From: an uncultured Pseudomonadota bacterium
GTDB taxonomy: Bacteria; Pseudomonadota; Gammaproteobacteria; Steroidobacterales; Woeseiaceae
NCBI GenBank assembly: GCA_913055625.1
Contig: CAJXJW010000005.1
Location: 225,250 to 289,249 of the forward strand
Length of the DNA: 64,000 nt
Direction: 5' to 3'
Part shown: piece by piece, positions 63,569 to 64,000 of the stretch
Layout: each line of letters opens with the position of its first letter
Position numbering within the stretch: the stretch's first letter is position 1
The notes under the pieces: generated by a model
What the model saw: the letters and a program-made list of their open reading frames with translations, nothing else
What the model was told of the DNA's origin: nothing
Database searches by the model: none
Program-made: the position numbers and the translations under genes

Positions 63569-63583
63569 CGCTAACTTGTTGAT

Positions 63584-63898
63584 TTAGTTCAGCTTGATCT
63601 GGACGTCAACGCCAGCAGGCAACTCCAACTTCATCAGCGCATCCACCGTCTTGTCCGTCGGGTCGACGATGTCCATCAGGCGCTTGTGCGTCCGGATCTC
63701 GTACTGGTCCCGGGCGTCCTTGTTCACGTGCGGCGAGATCAGCACCGTGAAGCGCTCCTTCTTCATCGGCAGCGGGATCGGGCCCTTAACCGTGGCGCCG
63801 GTGCGCTTCGCCGTGTCGACGATTTCCCGAGCCGAGTTGTCGATCAGCCGATGATCGAAGGCCTTCAGGCGAATGCGGATATTCTGATTAGTAGCCAC
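63584..63898 (-). CDS. rpsJ: Ribosomal protein uS10 / NusE
   Basis: The 104-residue protein ([40 protein letters not shown]) is in the 30S head and also joins NusB and NusG in antitermination. It follows tuf by 9 bp. Its 3' end is followed at once by an intrinsic terminator, so it is probably transcribed with tuf and not with rplC. Confidence 0.98.
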   Translation of the reverse strand: MATNQNIRIRLKAFDHRLIDNSAREIVDTAKRTGATVKGPIPLPMKKERFTVLISPHVNKDARDQYEIRTHKRLMDIVDPTDKTVDALMKLELPAGVDVQIKLN

Positions 63899-63907
63899 GT
63901 CGATTCC

Positions 63908-64000
<93 letters not shown>

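Noticed and set aside
63141..63587. Possible plus-strand gene in the rpsJ-rplC gap
   Set aside because: Composition is unusual, it runs through the terminator and over the rpsJ end, and no family is recognisable; the promoter and leader reading fits better.

Overview
The window looks like chromosomal DNA from a GC-rich gammaproteobacterium. Core-gene synteny supports this: leuS-lptE and holA-nadD-rsfS-rlmH, the phoH-ybeY-corC-lnt block, rng-yhdP, uvrA beside an MFS gene and ssb, and the complete tuf/S10/spc/alpha ribosomal cluster. Family content (YhdP, SlyX, Uup, PepQ, NhaA) agrees. I cannot name a species. A deep-branching lineage near Woeseiales, Chromatiales or Xanthomonadales is a guess. 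I found no tRNA, rRNA, CRISPR array, insertion sequence or prophage.

Bases 1-20,068 form a long, mostly minus-strand housekeeping block. In transcription order it holds miaB, phoH, ybeY, corC, lnt, leuS, lptE and two unknown genes. After hisI on the plus strand come cysS, sufE, yidD, an unknown membrane gene, a Trm112-like gene, holA, nadD, rsfS, rlmH, maf, rng and the 5' part of yhdP. Together they cover tRNA charging and modification, envelope assembly (LptE, Lnt, YhdP), ribosome maturation and NAD synthesis.

Bases 20,144-27,059 hold two secreted proteins that share a peptidoglycan-binding module, ssb, a Blc-type lipocalin, a membrane TolB-like/TPR protein and an MFS transporter. The MFS gene is divergent from uvrA (27,149-29,995). 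Bases 30,026-37,009 carry a PagP-like outer membrane protein gene and a tightly overlapping four-gene operon: a 1351-residue multi-domain membrane protein, a DUF2238 protein, a secreted alpha/beta hydrolase and an ATP-grasp enzyme. This operon is the strongest candidate for an undescribed envelope system.

Bases 37,082-49,624 are a mixed region: slyX, uup, two GNAT genes (one a fusion), nhaA, a TerB-like gene, upp flanked by two shrunken genes (an internally deleted DUF1801 gene and a VOC fragment), a beta-carbonic anhydrase, trpS, pepQ, a LysR regulator, a secreted TPR protein, an SDR and a small unknown gene.

Bases 49,757-64,000 are the ribosomal protein super-cluster on the minus strand, from the tuf 3' end to rplQ. 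It is complete, but rpsJ is separated from rplC by 467 bp. That gap holds an intrinsic terminator, a promoter-like sequence and a roughly 380-nt structured leader, so the S10 operon appears split into two transcription units.
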